Part shown: piece after piece, positions 47,457-59,881 of the stretch
How the letters are laid out: each line of letters starts with the position of its first letter
How positions within the stretch are numbered: the stretch's first letter is position 1
NCBI GenBank assembly: GCA_963575745.1
Contig: CAUYUJ010014554.1
Location: forward strand, 317,501-381,500
DNA length: 64,000 nt
Reading direction: 5' to 3'
Source of the DNA: Prorocentrum cordatum
Taxonomy: Eukaryota; Sar; Dinophyceae; Prorocentrales; Prorocentraceae
Notes under the pieces: generated by a model
What the model was told of the DNA's origin: nothing
Databases searched by the model: none
Seen by the model: the letters and a program-made list of their open reading frames with translations, nothing else
Position numbers and translations under genes: made by a program

Positions 47457-50400
47457 TGGCGCGACGTGCAAACCGAGCCAAAGCTGAACGCATCAAGATT
47501 TGGGCTGAGGGTGTCCGCGAGCCAAGCGGGCGAAAGGCGGCCATATACGCACCGGCTGCTGACTGCTCGCCCACGGCGTATCTCCGCACGCCCACCACTC
47601 CCGACGATACGCAACTCCACTGCGACACCACCGCCTTCAACCCTGACCAAGCTTGCACGGGCGATAGTGATGCCGACACCGACGCTGGCGGCTTCGGCCC
47701 CAGCGACGGTAGCTCGCTCGACACGGACAACGACGAAGGCCACACTTGTGACCCACCACTTGCCCAGGTTCCCGACGCCCTTCCCGCCAACGCCATTGTT
47801 GCCAATACCAAAGACATGCTTAAGCTCATGGTCGACACCTGGGAGCCCATCTTGGGCAGATACCGCGCTCGTGCAGGTCATGATGCCGAAGCCATGCCGA
47901 CGTGGGCAGACTTCTACGACGAGTGCCGACAAGAGCTGCCTACGCCATCACCAGCAGCCCCTTTCCACCTCACCGACGACCAACTCATCCACTTCATTCG
48001 CACCCGTTCACCGCGCCGCGCGGGGGGACTCGACGGCTGGACAACTAAGGAGGCTAAGGAGTTACCCGACGACATCCTTCGCCTCTTCGCCAGCGTCTTA
48101 CGTGCTATGCAACGCACTGGCACCATCCCAGAACCCCTCCTTCACGTGCCAAACCCGTGCCTCCGAAAAGGCCGAGGGGAACTCCCGACGGACCAACGAC
48201 TTCTCTCGGTTCTTTCCGTTTGGATGTACGCGTGGGAAGCGCCAGCCTACCGTAGCCTCACGGACTGGCGGAAAGGATGGACCCACGCCACGAGCTTCGG
48301 CGCTGTTCCCAAAGCTACCATTGGGGATGTCAGCACCTCTCTCGCCCTGCGCATCGAGCACGCCAGGGCTTTACTCCTCCCCTTAGCTGGAGCTGCCCTA
48401 GACCGACAGAAGTGCTTCGATTACCTCATCACGGACATCTGCCTTAACCTTGCGCTGCACGCGGGGTGCCCTCAAGACATCGTTACTGTCCGCCGAAATT
48501 TCTACAGTCACCACAAACGCTACATCCGCATGAACGGAGCGTACTCTAAGGACTTGGCCAGGACTAACGGTCACCTCCAGGGAAGTTCGTGGTCCCTGGA
48601 CGACATCAAGCTGCTCATGTGCGTGTGGACAAAGAGGCAGCATCGATACGTTCCTCGATCGCTCAGCACTACCTTTGTTGACGACAGCAACTCCACTACC
48701 CACACCGCGTCTGAGCTGCAGAAATCTCTTGACGAAACCGCCAAGTTTGATCGATTCTCAGGTCAACGCATTCACCCTGGTAAAGTGGCAGGGTGGGCGC
48801 TCACCGACGAACTTCACGCCGCCGTCGCCCAGCTCACTCTGGCGGAGCGCCCCCTACGTGTGGTCGATTCCTTCAAGCTCGTCGGGAGTTACATCAACGC
48901 AGAGGCAGCGCCGGCTCCAGCCGCGCTTAACCTCACGGCCACCGCAGACGCCCGTGTACGGAGGGCGACTATTCGCCTGCCGCGCATTGGCAAGCTCCCA
49001 TCGCCGATGCTTATCAAGGCGCGGCACGCCCGTTCCCTGGCTGCCAGCGTCTGCACCACGGGCACCGACATTCAAGCACCATCAGGCCCAGCCAAAACTG
49101 CCTACAACCACGCCCTCAAGGCGGCTATCCGCCCCAAGGGGAACAAGTGGGTCGAGTTCTGGACTCTCATGGCCGTGTGCGTCCCAGGACACGCCCTGGA
49201 GATCGACGCCATCACGCAGCGTGAAGCATTCCTGTGCCTGCGGCGACAGGTTAACCGCGACGTTACACTCTGCGGGCTCGCCAGAGACCTCCAACACCAC
49301 GTCCAGACCCTGTTTGGTGGAGGACCCGTCGGACGACTCGTCCAGTCGCTCCAGCAGCTCCGATGGACCTGGCCCACATTTGGCATCATGTACGAGGACT
49401 GGGGCTGCCAGATCGGCTGGCTGAATTTACCCCAAAACGCCCTCCTTCACATGCTGCGGGCCTCACAACGCAGAGCCTTTCTGCGGAGGATCATGCCACG
49501 GCGACGCGACCTTGGATACCTTGCCTCTGTCAAACAGGGCCTCGACCTCTTCGCCAGCACGTGGTTCGCCCGAACTAAAAGAGCAGCCAAATGCACTGCC
49601 TGGCAGCTGGCGCTCCTCCTGAACTACCTGTCGGGCGGGGACCACACCCAACAGCGACGATCCCGATCAAACACGTCAGCTGACCCCAGCCCCATCTGCC
49701 GATATTGCGACGAGGAAGAGGAAACTCAGGAGCACACTGTCCGCGACTGCAAGTGCTGGGCCCGAGAAAGACTCCCTCTCACCACCCTCATCAGTGACGA
49801 CCAGTGGGCCCGTCTTCCGCCGCACACAAGACACTGCGGGCTCTTCGACGAAGACCCAGCCCTCCTCGACCTGCAGGCCGACCTCGCGAGGGACCCGCTG
49901 CCACAGCCCATGCCGCGGCCCCCCCCTGAGGGAGATCCTGCGGCTTCAGCCCAGGACACCTACACCACCTACCTTGACCACGACACTGGTTGGACATGGG
50001 TCTACGCTGCCACAGACGGTGCATGCACCAACCAAGCCATCCCATTGCTAGCACGAGCGGGTTACGGCGTCTACTACGGCATCGACCATCGCATGAACTA
50101 CAGTGCACGCGTCCACGGCCTAACGCAGAACGCCCAGGTTGCGGAGACCCTCGCCATCGTCCACCTTACGGCATGTGCCGAACGGCCCGTGCACGTTTTC
50201 GTGGACAACCAGGCGGTGGTCGATGGGTTCCAAAGCATCATCGACGGACATCCAGCGCCGCAGGGCACGCACGTGGACCTCTGGGAAAAGATCCACCGAT
50301 GTGTTATGGCCAAGCCAAACATGTTCCGCGTCGAAAAAATCGCCAGCCACCTGGGAGACATGGGCATCGACCTTGGGCTCATCGGGCCCATTGCGGAGGA

Positions 50401-51769
50401 GTTCAACCGTCAGGCTGACGCCCTTGCCACAATGGCGGCACGCACTCACAACCTTCCAGACGACATTGTCGAAGCTGCCAAAACACGACATCGCCAAGCG
50501 ACCGTGCTCCATGGGGTCGCTGTCGCTATTTACGAGCGCAGACACCGCACTCTCCCGCTCCCACACCGCAGGGCTGGGTTTACAGCTGCGGAACTCAGCA
50601 AAATGGAACCAAACCCCCTGCTGTCGGACCAGGCACCACCCGCGGCTGGACCAGACATCCCGCAGAACCCGGACGAGCTCTGGGCCGAGGCCCAACGGGC
50701 GATATACGACGAACAGGAGGACGACCCGTTCGGCTTCGGCGGGGGACTAGACTTCCTGGACGACGGGCCAGCCAGCGCCAACCTTGCCCCGTCGGGCATC
50801 CGCACGACGCCCACCTCGACTCCGCCACCGAGAGCGGCACCGCACCCACATGATGACGTCGCTCACCTCCAAGACGCCGATGAACAGGAGGACGACCCGC
50901 TTGGCTTCGGTGGGGGATTGGACTTCTTGGACGACGGCCCAGCCAGTGACAACCCTGCCCCGTCGGGCAACCTCCCGACGCCTACCGCGACTCCGCCACC
51001 GAGAGCGACAGTGCACCCACATGATGAGGTCGCCCACCGTCAAGACGCCGACGATGACCTGGTTGACCCCCTCGGACCGAGTGGCAGCATAGACGACGCT
51101 CCGCCGACACCCCACGCTGCCGACCATGCCGCCCTATCGAGACGCCACCCGACTACGCGGCCGACCTCAGAGCCCTCGCATGGCATCATGATTGGTCCTA
51201 CCGTGCCACCCACTCCGTCCCCCCACCAGCGCCAGCCCGCGGGGGCGGCTCCAGCCCCCCCGCAGGGCGCCGAGCCAGTCAGGCCGCCGCACCCCGTCCA
51301 TGCTTCCACTGTTGCTGGGCGTGAGGATGCGGCTCGTCCGATCTCACGGGGCGTGGCCCTAGCGGCTCCAGCCCTGGGGCCGTGTGTTACCCTCCAGTCA
51401 CCTCTCAAGGGCGACGGCCGTCAGCACACGGGGTGCCGTACTGCGCCAGCCCACCACTTGGCCAGGCGCACTGATGACCTCGACCCTGCCACGAGGCCCG
51501 CGGCCGCTGACACTGAGCAGCCGCCCCTCACCGACCGCGAAACCGAGCTGTCCCAGGCTATGACCGCTCTTCAGCAGAGGTGTGCTGCTCTCGCCGCGGA
51601 CCTCGCCGCTGCTCAAGCCCGTCAAGGCCCTCTGCTCCAGCGCCTCCACAGCGCCGGGCGTGCCTTCGCCGAGCTGCTTACGCCCTCGCCCGATGGTGCT
51701 GCGCCGTCACTCACCATCCAAGCTATGCTGTCATCGCTCCGCGGCGCTCCACCTGGTGCCCCGCGCTAA
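47457..51769 (+). CDS. LINE RT - RNase H polyprotein fragment (copy B), open reading frame intact
   Basis: About 1,437 codons without a stop, with no native start (the upstream frame is (CT)n). RT motifs: ALDRQKCFD (about 48408), NGHLQGSSWS, TFVDDSNS (48675) and SGQRIHPGK. CCHC-like knuckle CRYC...H...C near 49700. RNase H: ATDGA, AETLAIVH, FVDNQ, SHLGD (Gln to Leu compared with copy A) and NRQADALA. It then has two acidic GFGGG repeats and the C-terminal coiled coil. Copy B shows the ancestral frame at the site where copy A is shifted (TGCGTGTGGACAAAG). Confidence 0.88.
47683..47705 (+). repeat. Bulged-C hairpin H7 (copy B; counterpart 42737-42757)
   Basis: CGCTGG, C, GGC, TTCG, GCC, CCAGCG. 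The loop is a TTCG tetraloop with C-G closing pair. Copy A has TTCA and one pair fewer. Confidence 0.75.
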
Positions 51770-52137
51770 TTTCCTCCTTTCTGCCTGCCCGTGTGTACGC
51801 GTGGCTCCGCGTCCACGGCGTCAGGGCGTGGGGGCGGGGGGTGCCCCGTCCCTACGCGCCGCTTTGCGGCCAAGCGCCCAACTGGCGGTCTGCCAAGCCG
51901 CCTAGCCACGTGTCAGCACGTCGCCTTCCTTGTTGGGGCCCTTTTTTCTTTACGCGGTCTGACAGGTGAGATCTTCACCGTCCGTCCGCCGTCTGTAGCG
52001 TCTGTCGCACTGCGCCGGGGGAGGGTTTTTTTTGTTGCCCGCCCTCGTATCTAAAGGCTGCACCGCCGCAAATAGTGTTTAGCGAGTTGTCGCACCGCAG
52101 TGCGCCTCGCGGACGGACCCTGGTCCGCCTACTTGTC

Positions 52138-52139
<2 letters not shown>
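51770..52139 (+). other. 3' UTR of LINE copy B
   Basis: Matches 46816-47179. The terminal hairpin arms GCGGAC (52109-52114) and GTCCGC (52123-52128) are conserved, and the UTR ends at CTTGTCCG before (CT)n. Confidence 0.8.
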
Positions 52140-52960
<821 letters not shown>

Positions 52961-53114
52961 CAGTCTCGGCTCGAGAGTGCCCTGCACTCAGACCGCAGCC
53001 GCGACGCGAAGCGCCCCGCCTCGGAGTCAGACTCCCAGGCCTCGCGAGACCGGAGGGGCCCCAGCAGGACCTTACTGATTCGCGTCACCTCTCCACACCA
53101 GAGTGCCCGCAGCA
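52961..53114 (+). promoter_or_regulatory. Leader (5' UTR) of LINE copy C
   Basis: 154 nt between (CT)n and the ORF1 ATG, GC-rich, no TATA-like box. The junction CTCTCTCTGCAG resembles a splice acceptor, so the tract might instead be the end of an intron. I favour a plain element boundary, because copies A and B join (CT)n at internal points. Confidence 0.45.
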
Positions 53115-53460
53115 ATGGCCCCCAAGAAGCCGGAGCGCCGTCGCTCTTCTAAGCAGCCTCCGAGCTCCCGCCCCACGCGCCCTGCTGCTGAAGGGTCCCT
53201 CCTTCAACGCAAGCAGGACTGCATCGCAGCGTTCAAGCAAGCGGGGTCTGACCGCCCCACGGCCGCCTACAACGGGCTTGCCGAACTGAACGCGGACGAG
53301 CTCCAGGAAACGTACGACATGCACAAGTCCAACACGAAGAAGCTTGGCAGCGCCCTGATCCGCATGTGCGCCGCCAACCAGATTAGCTACACGCTCGATC
53401 ATCACCAGCGCAGCAAGCCTAAGCGCACTGGCGGTGACACATCACACCCACCAGCGGGTT

Positions 53461-53481
53461 CCGCACGTCTTCAGGCTGCGG
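53461..53481 (+). repeat. Bulged-C hairpin H13 (copy C, ORF1 N-terminal half)
   Basis: CCGCA, C, GTC, TTCA, GGC, TGCGG. The inner middle pair is a T-G wobble. Confidence 0.7.
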
Positions 53482-54799
53482 TCACCCAATTCATCGCCTT
53501 GGACCCTGCCTTTTGGAAGGTCCCTGTCCTTGCCGAACCCACCTCACCTGACGACGGCAAGACGTACAAGCCCAGCATCAGCCTCCACGATTACGAGAGT
53601 GGTGAACGGCTGCTGCAACACCACCTCGAGCAGGGCAAGCGAGCCACGGGTCAGCTCGCGATTGCTGTCATGGGCCCGAAAAACGACAACTACGTCGGTG
53701 CCGAGCTCGCCGTCCCCGTCCTGAAGCGTCACCCCAAGGCGCCCAAAGTGGTCCACACGCACGTCCCCGTGACCGTGTACCAGCTGGGCACCAAGGAGGT
53801 CGCCAGCACGGAAAAGGTAGCCGTCGCCACCATCGACCCTGCCGACCACGTCTGCTGGATTCGGGCGACCATACACGAGACCGAGGCCATTGCCGCAGCC
53901 CCCTCCATGCACCAGGCCTTCGAGGACCAGTTCTCGGGAGGTGCCCCCGTGAACGGTGGTCCACGCGCCAAGGGTCCTTTCCGAGGGGACTCCGCTCCCC
54001 AGGACAAGGCGCGCCAAAACCAAAAGCACAGGGAGTCCAAGAAAGACGCTCGCCGCCAGGAGCTCGATAGTCAGCTCCAGGACACCTTCAAGGCCCTCTT
54101 CCACGGCAACTTTAAAGCCGTCACATCCTCGAACCCTGCAAAAGCCTAGGCAGGTTTGGATCGGGCGTCGGAAAGAGGTCCCTGGCTGCCACCTTCGGCG
54201 TCAGTCTCCAAGCGGTCGACAAGGTCCTGGCGGGATCAGGGCAACTCGGTGCCACCTACGACCTCAGCAATGTAGGTGCAGACGAGCCCACCGCCGACAA
54301 ATATCAGACCGTTTGGTTCCCTGAGGACCAGCCCATCACGATGGCAGACGCGTTCCAGAAGTCGGTGGAGTTCAAGGCCCTGGGAGTCGTCAGGCACGGC
54401 AAGTCAGGCCTACTGGGGATCCGTGTTCCACGGGGGTCCGACGTCGCCAAGGCCGCTGCTGTCAGCATCCGCGGCTGCGAGGCTACCCTCGCCAAGACGC
54501 GCTACCGCATCACTGGCATTGCGGCACGTCACGCCACGCTGACCCAGCTCGCCAAGACTCTCACGGGCCCGTCCGTTTAATGGGACTGCGAGGTCTACCA
54601 CACCGCCTGGGACCCAGCCACTGCGGCCCAGTTTGCCTTAGTGCGCGCTCATCGGCCCCCACTCACCTATACGGTGCAGGTCGCGGGGTGCCCCATCCCG
54701 TGGAGCATCACCGAGGCCCCGCTGGCTGAGGTGGTGCCGAAGCGGGACAACGGTACCATCGTCACGCCTACCACCATCACAGAGCCTGTGACGCCGCCA

Positions 54800-54832
54800 G
54801 CCGGTGGTGGCGGCTTTAGCCCCGCCACCGGC
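54800..54832 (+). repeat. Bulged-C hairpin H1 (copy C, ORF1)
   Basis: Arms GCCGGTGGTGG and CCGCCACCGGC, 11 bp, bulged C at 54811, loop TTTA. Compared with copy A, the eighth pair changed from C-G to G-C on both sides. Confidence 0.85.
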
Positions 54833-56397
54833 ACACTCCTCACCAAAGCGGCCCAGAGCCCCTACCTCCGCGACCTCATGACTGCCACGCCCAAAGGCAA
54901 GGGCGTCGCACCGCTCCTGACCCCCAAGGAGGAGCCTTCATCCAAGCGCCACCGCTCCTCCAGCGGGAAACGTGACGCCACGCCGCGCGCAAGGTCACCC
55001 TGCGCCCCAGGCCGCAGCTCCTCTGCACCCCCGCACGGCACGGACGGAGCCGCTGAACCGATGGCCGCCCCAGGATCAGGTGGCCATGACTCCTGGCTTG
55101 GCACGGCGGCGGCAGAAGGTGGGGGCCACACCGAAGGCGACGCTGCCGCAGCCGACGAAGTACCAGGCGACGTCGTCGACGTCGAGATCCTTTCATCAGG
55201 TGATGAATACAGCGTGGCCTCCCACGAACTCAACACCTTCGGCGAGCGCTTCGCATCGGCCTCTAAACCGCCCGATGCTGCCACGACCCGCATCCAGCAC
55301 ATGGAACAGCAGCACGAGCTGCTAGCCAACACGGTGGATAACATGCAGGTGCAGCTTGCGGGCGTTCTCTCCTCCCAGGCCACACTCACGGAGCACGTTT
55401 CAGGGCTGGAACGGGGGCTTGCCACCGTCGTCACCCAGCAACAGACGGCAACCGCCGACGCCGCTGCACTGCGCGGCGACATCCAGACCCTTCTCGGGCA
55501 CCTCACGGGAGGCACCATCCACCTGCCACAAGTGGCCACTCTGGAAACTAAGAAGGAGGAAGCTGCAGCGGCCGCCGAACCCGTGGCTGCCTGCAGTTGG
55601 ATCGACCAGCCAGGCCAGGTCACCCCAGGGACGGGGCCCCCAGGGGCCGACAAAGGCAAGGACAAGGGTCGGGCCACCCAGGAACCCTATTGAAGGTGCC
55701 TCAGAGAGCCAGCCTCAGCCCTCCGAGGAAGCGCCTTCAGAGGCATCTCTCCCCTCTTCGCGTCGTATCTCTTTCTTGTCACCTCATGTCTGTTTTGGCA
55801 GCAGCACGCGCAAGCTATCTGGTGTAGGGACACCCGTAGTCTTGCAGGGGGCGTGATTGTAGCAATGTACATGAGCATTCAGGGGTACTTGAGGACGTGT
55901 GCTGACATGCAGCTTTCGGCTCATCGCTCGCGCCGCCCGCCAGACCTCGCCATCATGTGGCGCCTTGCCTGCGGCCTGGCCCTCCCCTCGCTAGCTGGAG
56001 CACACCCGTCTTCAGGCGGTGCGCCTCAGCACGGAGGAGAGGTTTTCCTGCGACACGCTGAACGTGGGACGCTCTTCTACCTTTACGATGACAGCATCTA
56101 CAAGTACGATCACTGCGCCATTTTGGACCCGATCGTGAACAGCACCGCCGCCGCGGGTCCGTGCGGCACCGGGCCGCTGGGCGCCATCGCGAGCGCCTGG
56201 CTTGAGCAGCACCAGGGGCCCCGCCCCACGCGCTGCCCCCCTGGGACTCCGACTGCTACTACGACGGCGACGGCGAGTACCAGCATGTCTCCTACGAGCA
56301 CGCCCTCGTCAACTACGACACATGCATCGCAGTCTGCCCTCAGCTTGTCCTCGACCGTCGTGCAGCACATCCTCGACGGGGCCGCTGGCAAGGCCCA

Positions 56398-56433
56398 GGC
56401 ACGCAGTGGCGGCTTCAGCCCCGCTGTCGTGCC
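56398..56433 (+). repeat. Bulged-C hairpin H2 (copy C)
   Basis: Arms GGCACGCAGTGG and CCGCTGTCGTGCC. The A-T pair of copy A is G-C here (56403 with 56428), with the remaining architecture unchanged. Confidence 0.8.
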
Positions 56434-59400
56434 CCGCTTTAGCCCCACGGGTCTCACTACCCCTCTGTGCGCCAGGGGCGAACCCGAGGAGGACCCCGCT
56501 TTCTGGCTCCTGATGATGATCCGAGCACGGCTCATACCGTGTGCCGCGGCGTGGGCACCAGGTGAGGACCACCAGGACGTGTTCTGGGCATGGCTCGAGG
56601 ACTGCGTCCCGTACATCCTGGCGACGCTCCATCTGCCACAGTACGACCACTTTTTCCAGGAGGATTCCGAGGAGAAAAACGACGCCCTGCGCCAGCGCAC
56701 CGCGTTCGACATGTGCGAGTATATCTGGCACAGAGCGGGCCCCGACAGACAGCGCACCAACCGCAACCTCACTCGTATCCAGGGCAGCCACGAGTACCCC
56801 ACCCGCTACTTTGGCCTCCTTCTGGAATGCCAGGGCGCTCGTGCCCAGCTCGTCGGCCCTGAGGCTTTCACGGCACCATTGCCGCCATACCTCTCACGGG
56901 CCCACGCCTTGCTGCCAAGAGGCCTCCCTCCACCTGACCAAGACGCCCTGGCGTACCTCGCGGATGTGATCCTGCACCACCCGCCAGACATGCAGCCGCT
57001 TGTCGAGGCGGAGCTCGCCGCGGCACCGACGGAACCGCTAAACCTACCACCGCCAGCTGGCCCCCTCGCCCAGCACGCCACGCGTGACCAGCCCGCGGCC
57101 GACGCCGAACCGCTTCTGCTCCAGCACATCGCAGCCAGCGATATCAGCAACATATCCCCGGACTCGTTCCACGCGTCAGACGATAGCCAGGACGACATGG
57201 AAACCCAGGATCGCGACGGCACGGCACCGCCAGGTGACACGGCCCAGCATGACCGCGACAGCGAACCCTACATAGGGCGCCCCCTGTCGCACAGCAGTCC
57301 GCCCAACAACTCGGCCCAGGCCGACCCCAGCGCACAGCTCAACGACGCTGAAGGCACCACTGCCGCCGACGAGACAAGCCATCCCACTGCATCGCCAGCT
57401 CTAACCAGCCCGCGCAGTGGCGGCTTCAGCCCCGCTGCAGCATTGGCTGGATCTGGACGTCTTCAGACCTCAGGTGGCAGAACTACGCCCCGCACCCTCG
57501 TCTGCCGTGCTCACGCGACTGACTCCAACTCCAGTGCCGTCGACCACTGGCAGGCTGGCATCGACAACGACCCCATCGACGACGCGAGCCCTGACGCCAG
57601 CGGCTCCTACGAGGCCCCGCACAGCGCAGCGGCCTCCCGACGCTGTGGCTGTCTCATTTGCCTCTTCGTGGCCACGTATGCCATCGTGGTAGCCATGCCG
57701 TACAAGGACCAGATCGACGGGTACTTGCCGACACCGAGCCGAGACCCCAGCTACTGGCAGCGACGACGACGTGAAGCGGCGACAACAGGCCCATCTGTGT
57801 CCACTACGCCCCGACGCACAACGGCATACAACGTCACGCCCGCCTTATGGGGTATTCTCAAGTGGACCAGTGCCAAACTCAGAGATATCGTCTCGGGCGG
57901 AGCCAGCGCAGTCGGGTCTGGCCTCGGGGGTGCCCTGAAATGGGCCAGTGGCAAACTCGGAGCTATTGCCACTGGCGGAGTGGTGTGCGGTCTTCTTCTG
58001 GTCGGCGCCAAACTTCTCGTTCAAGGAGCCGTCGGACACGTAGGAGCCCGCATCTGTGCGCGCGCCCTGGACTCATCCACGGCCCAGTGGTGCCTCCGCT
58101 GTTGCCAACCGAGCAGGAGGCCGCGTGACGAGGCCACATACACAATGCCGCGCACGCATCCCGAAGAACCCGAGAGCCAGCACGTGCACTCACTTCGACA
58201 CCCGCTGTTACAGGAACACTATGCTGCTGCAGTCGCCGCCGCGGTCGCCGATGTTACCACCGCCACCACCGCCGCCATTGTCGAAGTCACTGCCGCGGTA
58301 TCGCGAGCCTCGTCTGTCACACCACGATCGACCAGCCCGTCCCCGCGAGACGGCCCCATAAGCGGCGCGGCTTATGGTAACCCACCGACTCACGAAGACG
58401 CCACAGCCCAGGCCAGCGACGCCGAGGCAAAGGAAACACGTGAGCGCACCCTTGACAGCCCGTGGTCCATCTTCCGACATGCAGATGCTCGTGGTTCCTC
58501 TTCCGACATGGACACCCAACCACCACGACGGCGAGCACGCTACGCATCACCCGCCAGGCCCCAGGCGCCTCCAGGCCCTGGTACGCCCCACCCATCCCTC
58601 AGGCCACCGACGCGCAACTTACGCAGCACCATCCAGCGCGACCCAGCGGTCCCCGTGCCGCCGACGAGCATCCTCACCTCCCTGTACCAGAACGGCTTTG
58701 CGCTTGGTAACAGTGGCGTGACTACAGAGGACATCAAAGTCGCCCTGCGACTCCACGACCATCCTCGATTCACCCATGACCCAACGCTCCAAGCGTTGGC
58801 GCCGTGGACTGACATCATGCAGAGGCCCCCGAACCGACTCACGTGGGTGCTGGAAGACTCGGGTGGGAACTCAGGCGAGACGATCTTCCCCTACCTCACG
58901 TGGGACCTCCGTCAACCCACCACTGACACGACACGGTCTTCTGGCACGGGACCCGCGGTGACCTTGCGGCTCGTCTCGCTTTCAACGGAGGTCACCTCCT
59001 GCCGGGCCCCCGCCGTGAAGCGAAGGGTCGAACCGCCACAAATGTTGGCCGCACGTACGTGAGTGTGCACCCGTCGCTGGCCGCGTGGTACGCAGTGCCG
59101 CCTCACCCGCCCTACAGCCTCGAAGACGACACCCTCGCGTGGGGACCCATCGCGCTCTGGATGTGCGAGGCTACCAAACCGCCGCGCGGTGAGAACTGGC
59201 ACAACTTCGTGAAAGGGGAGGCCCACGGAGCGCGCCTCATCTACCCTCGGGTCCTGGGCCTCCTCATCCGCATGGACTGGTGTGCCCCCACGGAAGCTGC
59301 CTCCAGGTGCCGTGCCCTACCACAAGCCTATGGCATGGGCGACTGTGCGCACGCCCTCCACATCGCCGGCTACGATCACCCAGACCTCCGCGAGGCGGCT

Positions 59401-59679
59401 GAAGCCCGCGACCAGGAAGCTAACACCTGGCGCAGGCTGGACATCGCGGCAGCGTGGCCACCGCCGCAGGCACTTTACTCGCCAGAGGCAGCGCGAGCAT
59501 GGGCTAAACAGCACTACGACACCGAAGCCGCCACCAGGGCCGACCCCAACCAGCCCCGTCCACGCGTCTCGCTTCGCAAGCTCCAGCTGGACCCGCAGCC
59601 ACTGATCGACCTGGTGTACACTGGCTTGCAAGCCGCCCCCGTGCGGGGGCAGTCCGACGCACGAGAGCCGCGCCCCAGC

Positions 59680-59881
59680 AGGGTCTACAGCACCCCTTTC
59701 TTTTGGGTGGAGGAAGAGTTGGGTGGCTGGCGCTTATTTTTGGGGGGCCCGCGTTGGTGGGTTTTGGGGTCTGGGGCCCTTTTGTCTTCGTCTGGTTCTT
59801 TCCTTTTTTGTTATTTAATTTCTTCTATTGTGGCGTCTTTTATATTTTTTGTTGGCTTTTGTGGGTCTGCCTGTTGGAGGT
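59680..59881. other. T/G-rich 203-nt segment replacing half of a hairpin in copy C
   Basis: Copy A reads GCCCCAG, C, GGCTCCAGCC, CTGGGGC here (37575-37599). Copy C keeps the left arm GCCCCAGC (59672-59679), then has T/G-rich sequence, and resumes homology at GGGCCGCG (59882). There are no matching ends or target duplication that I can see. Confidence 0.7.

Larger units (their letters stand above)
47457..52139 (+). mobile_element. LINE copy B, severely 5'-truncated, flanked by (CT)n
   Basis: LINE homology begins at CTGGCGCGACGTGC, matching copy A at about 42507, just before the RT. It runs without interruption through RNase H and the 3' UTR to the next (CT)n tract. By eye it is very similar to copy A, with scattered substitutions. 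Confidence 0.92.
53115..55693 (+). pseudogene. LINE ORF1 (copy C), complete length but broken
   Basis: Start ATG 53115 in a strong context (GCAGCAATGG), giving MAPKKPERRRSSKQPPSS, a basic N-terminus. A one-base deletion at about 54127 (GTCACATCC versus GTCACCATCC in copy A) shifts the frame. A nonsense TAA occurs at about 54578, where copy A has AAA (Lys). The last part, about 54580-55693, is open and matches copy A, including the coiled coil. Full length would be about 860 residues. No enzyme motif. Probably an RNA-binding or assembly partner of the polyprotein, by position only. Confidence 0.75.
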
